This document shows, in pieces, positions 63,101 through 64,000 of a stretch of 64,000 nucleotides of DNA. Every line of letters starts with the position of its first letter. The first letter of the stretch is position 1. The notes beneath the pieces are model-generated. The model saw nothing but the letters and a program-made list of their open reading frames with translations, was not told where the DNA came from and ran no database searches. Origin of the DNA: Arcanobacterium_A hippocoleae (GTDB lineage: Bacteria; Actinomycetota; Actinomycetes; Actinomycetales; Actinomycetaceae); NCBI RefSeq assembly GCF_031456295.1, contig NZ_JAVDUJ010000001.1:744001-808000 (forward strand). Direction: 5' to 3'. A program made the position numbers and the translations under genes.

Positions 63101-63679
63101 TTCGTAAGCCCACGGATTATGCGGGCCAATCACTGCCGAAACTTTCATCGATACATAATCAACATCATCGCGCTCAAGGAGTCCAATCGTATCAGCCATC
63201 CGCTTGGCTGCTTCTTTGTTCCCAAGCACGGCTTCACCCAGGAGGTTCATATTCAACCGTGCGCCTTGTGCTTTCAACCGCGCAATTGACTTAGTTAAAC
63301 CTTTTCCTTTCGCATCAAGTACCAAATCGCCCACGAGCTGTTGGAATACTTTCTCCGCCATTGGCACTACTGCCTTCGGCATTAGCGGAGCTACTTTTCC
63401 GCCCACTTTCAATGGCACTTGTAAATATTGCGGTAAGAATGATGGGCCTTGCCCCGCGAGCTTCGCAATCTTATCCGCACTCACAGCTTTATCTTCCGGA
63501 CGAATCACTCCGTCCACAAATTCGACCGTAAAATCCAAACCGCTTGGATCTTTCAGTGTCTTTGCCAAGAGTTCAGCTGCACGATCATTTGGATACTTTT
63601 TTGATTCTGCAAGCCAATACTTGGCACGCTTCACTGCACGTTTTGCGATCGCATCAAAATTTTCTGGTTTTCCACCCAT
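60200..63679 (-). CDS. putA: Bifunctional proline dehydrogenase / 1-pyrroline-5-carboxylate dehydrogenase
   Basis: 1159 residues oxidising proline to glutamate. FAD-dependent proline dehydrogenase barrel about 150-470 (YVSMKVSAVIGPHNPWAYEE, FINLDMEEYHDLHMT, KVRVVKGANLSMERVQAVTHGW). Aldehyde dehydrogenase about 520-1000: VTPPWNFPMAIPAGGVLAAL, AETSGKDSIIV (Glu), and the catalytic Cys in FGHAGQKCSACS. The last 150 residues are a further ALDH-like domain, as in longer PutA proteins. No N-terminal DNA-binding ribbon-helix-helix, so it is not a repressor. GGAGG SD precedes the ATG. Confidence 0.95.
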   Translation of the reverse strand: MGGKPENFDAIAKRAVKRAKYWLAESKKYPNDRAAELLAKTLKDPSGLDFTVEFVDGVIRPEDKAVSADKIAKLAGQGPSFLPQYLQVPLKVGGKVAPLMPKAVVPMAEKVFQQLVGDLVLDAKGKGLTKSIARLKAQGARLNMNLLGEAVLGNKEAAKRMADTIGLLERDDVDYVSMKVSAVIGPHNPWAYEEAVDNAVAALLPLYSRANSYSPKKFINLDMEEYHDLHMTIDVFKRILERPEFKHLRAGIVLQAYLPDALPAMEHLQAWAAERVADGGAPIKVRVVKGANLSMERVQAVTHGWELVTEPSKEHTDANYVRVLEYALRPEHLRNVNIGVAGMNLFTAGFAYELAQERGLFDGSNQIEFEMLAGMAAPQAQAVKQDTGHLLFYVPVVNPEEYDVAIAYLVRRLEENALPANFMSSIFEISESEALLQREENRFLAACAHAFDDETGPNRKQNRQTETEAEIKEIVTNEFGDWEFQNTPDSDPSLPANLQWAREIAGRMQGSQLGLAEITAAHVETKAKLAEIIDSAAAAATQWAARPAAERAQIIHQVGIELAKHRGELIEVAGSEAGKTIDQGDVEVSEACDFAHYYAEQAKALAQLDGAVYKPSRVIAVTPPWNFPMAIPAGGVLAALASGASVIFKPASLSARTGAYLAKLMWDAGVPREVLRLIALDERSLGEELIRHPKVDRVILTGSIETAKLFKSWRPELGVLAETSGKDSIIVTPHADLDLAAKDVINSAFGHAGQKCSACSTVILVGSVAKSKRFRNQLLDGVKSLHVGYPWDLETQMGPLVESAKGKLLRGLTELEEGENWALKPRQLDESGKLWSPGVRVGVKPGSAYHLTEYFGPILGVMTAETLEEAVELQNATEFGLTAGIHSLDAAEINYWLTHVAAGNAYINRGITGAIVRRQPFGGWKRSAVGAGTKAGGPSYLYGLGSFERNENIPTLPIPLTRKQLIAAGKISGNLENGRFLTDFLSSAEQAITQEFAVGHDPSGLVVERNVLRYQPLPVLVRLADGEDSWQLVALTAGALELGSQVSISARTDLEDDVLAYLHECGVRVKLETDEEFNRAMARWARDAGYDGRIRLIGGDYGKLAAAIPHEYAADVAIWYGEVTLNARVDLLPFVHEQAVSFTNHRFGNPTPLGKLVQI

Positions 63680-63907
63680 TAAAATCTACCCTCCATTAGG
63701 TAATTATTCGGTTTAAGCAATACATTCTGGAAAATCATGCACTGCTTCTTGGCAAGTTTGCTAAATTTTCCGTGCTTCCTGGCTACTGTGCTTTGCTGCC
63801 AATCTTCCCGTGTTGATCATTTGCGCTCCTGAGCTATCCGATCATAAAACTGCGCGATCCCTCACTCCCCGCGATTTTGGGTCGATCTGAGCTTCACTCT
63901 ACGCCTT

Positions 63908-64000
63908 TTAGATTTCCTTTTCGTGATAAAGATTCCCATCCGCCCCAAATACTGGCGCCGCCAACTTTGCTGCTGGCTTAAATTCAGCTTCAATCCCGGC
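63908..64000 (-). CDS. C-terminal end of an unidentified minus-strand gene (partial)
   Basis: The last 30 codons of a frame open to the window edge: AGIEAEFKPAAKLAAPVFGA then DGNLYHEKEI and TAA. Too short to name. It precedes putA by 228 bp, which hold no recognisable signal beyond the putA SD. Confidence 0.6.
   Translation of the reverse strand, partial: AGIEAEFKPAAKLAAPVFGADGNLYHEKEI

Noticed and set aside
1..64000. CRISPR arrays, insertion sequences and toxin-antitoxin pairs
   Set aside because: No regularly spaced repeats, transposase motifs or paired small toxin/antitoxin ORFs were seen.

Overview
The window comes from a low-to-moderate GC actinobacterium. Evidence for this includes paired clpP genes behind a ClgR-type operator, a translational ileS T-box with the actinobacterial ultrashort stem I, a DtxR-type metal box, an FtsY with an N-terminal membrane segment, a KhpA/S16/RimM/TrmD cluster, and a trigger factor and S16 with long acidic/alanine-rich tails. 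The gene set and base composition fit the Actinomycetaceae (Arcanobacterium/Trueperella-like); that family-level placement is inference. Almost everything is chromosomal core. No phage, transposase, CRISPR array or resistance island is visible.

Layout. 1-2.8 kb (minus): rpsP-khpA-(terminator)-rimM-trmD, with TrmD fused to a GNAT domain and cut by the window edge. 3.1-4.3 kb (plus): a PepSY lipoprotein and a small holin-like membrane protein. 4.4-7.5 kb (minus): a three-gene ABC importer behind an 18-residue leader peptide with three Trp codons and an intrinsic terminator, which points to tryptophan uptake under attenuation. 7.8-10.3 kb: a cation efflux protein, a decayed amidohydrolase fragment and an intact amidohydrolase. 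10.4-18.1 kb (minus): ffh, ftsY, a small membrane protein, smc, ndk. 18.3-26.5 kb: an AT-rich pocket with small ORFs, then ddl, an aminotransferase, folC and ileS with its T-box. 26.7-34.9 kb: proC, kup (minus), valS and an acyl-CoA ligase. 35.1-40.1 kb (minus): chorismate mutase, clpX, clpP2, clpP1, tig. 40.5-44.4 kb (minus): a Mn/Fe/Zn-type ABC importer under a DtxR-like box. 45.1-49 kb (plus): metY, metX, rarD. 49.6-52.7 kb (minus): a secreted GH35 beta-galactosidase. 53 kb: tRNA-Pro, tRNA-Gly and a duplicated tRNA-Gly 3' end. 53.6-60 kb: thrC-thrB (minus), divergent from hom-lysC-asd (plus). 60.2-63.7 kb (minus): bifunctional PutA, then the last codons of another minus-strand gene.

How the genes work together. 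lysC, asd, hom, thrB and thrC form a complete aspartate-to-threonine route. metX and metY take homoserine on to homocysteine. proC and putA make and degrade proline. Ffh and FtsY are the two protein GTPases of co-translational targeting. ClpX with ClpP1/ClpP2 forms the regulated protease beside trigger factor.

The most useful non-gene signals are the Trp leader attenuator, the ileS T-box with its specifier ATC and SD-sequestering hairpin, the ClgR and DtxR sites, a structured thrC leader, two hairpin/poly-T/poly-G tracts, and a 20-bp copy of the tRNA-Gly 3' end 184 bp downstream of the gene. I found no clear candidate for a wholly new system.
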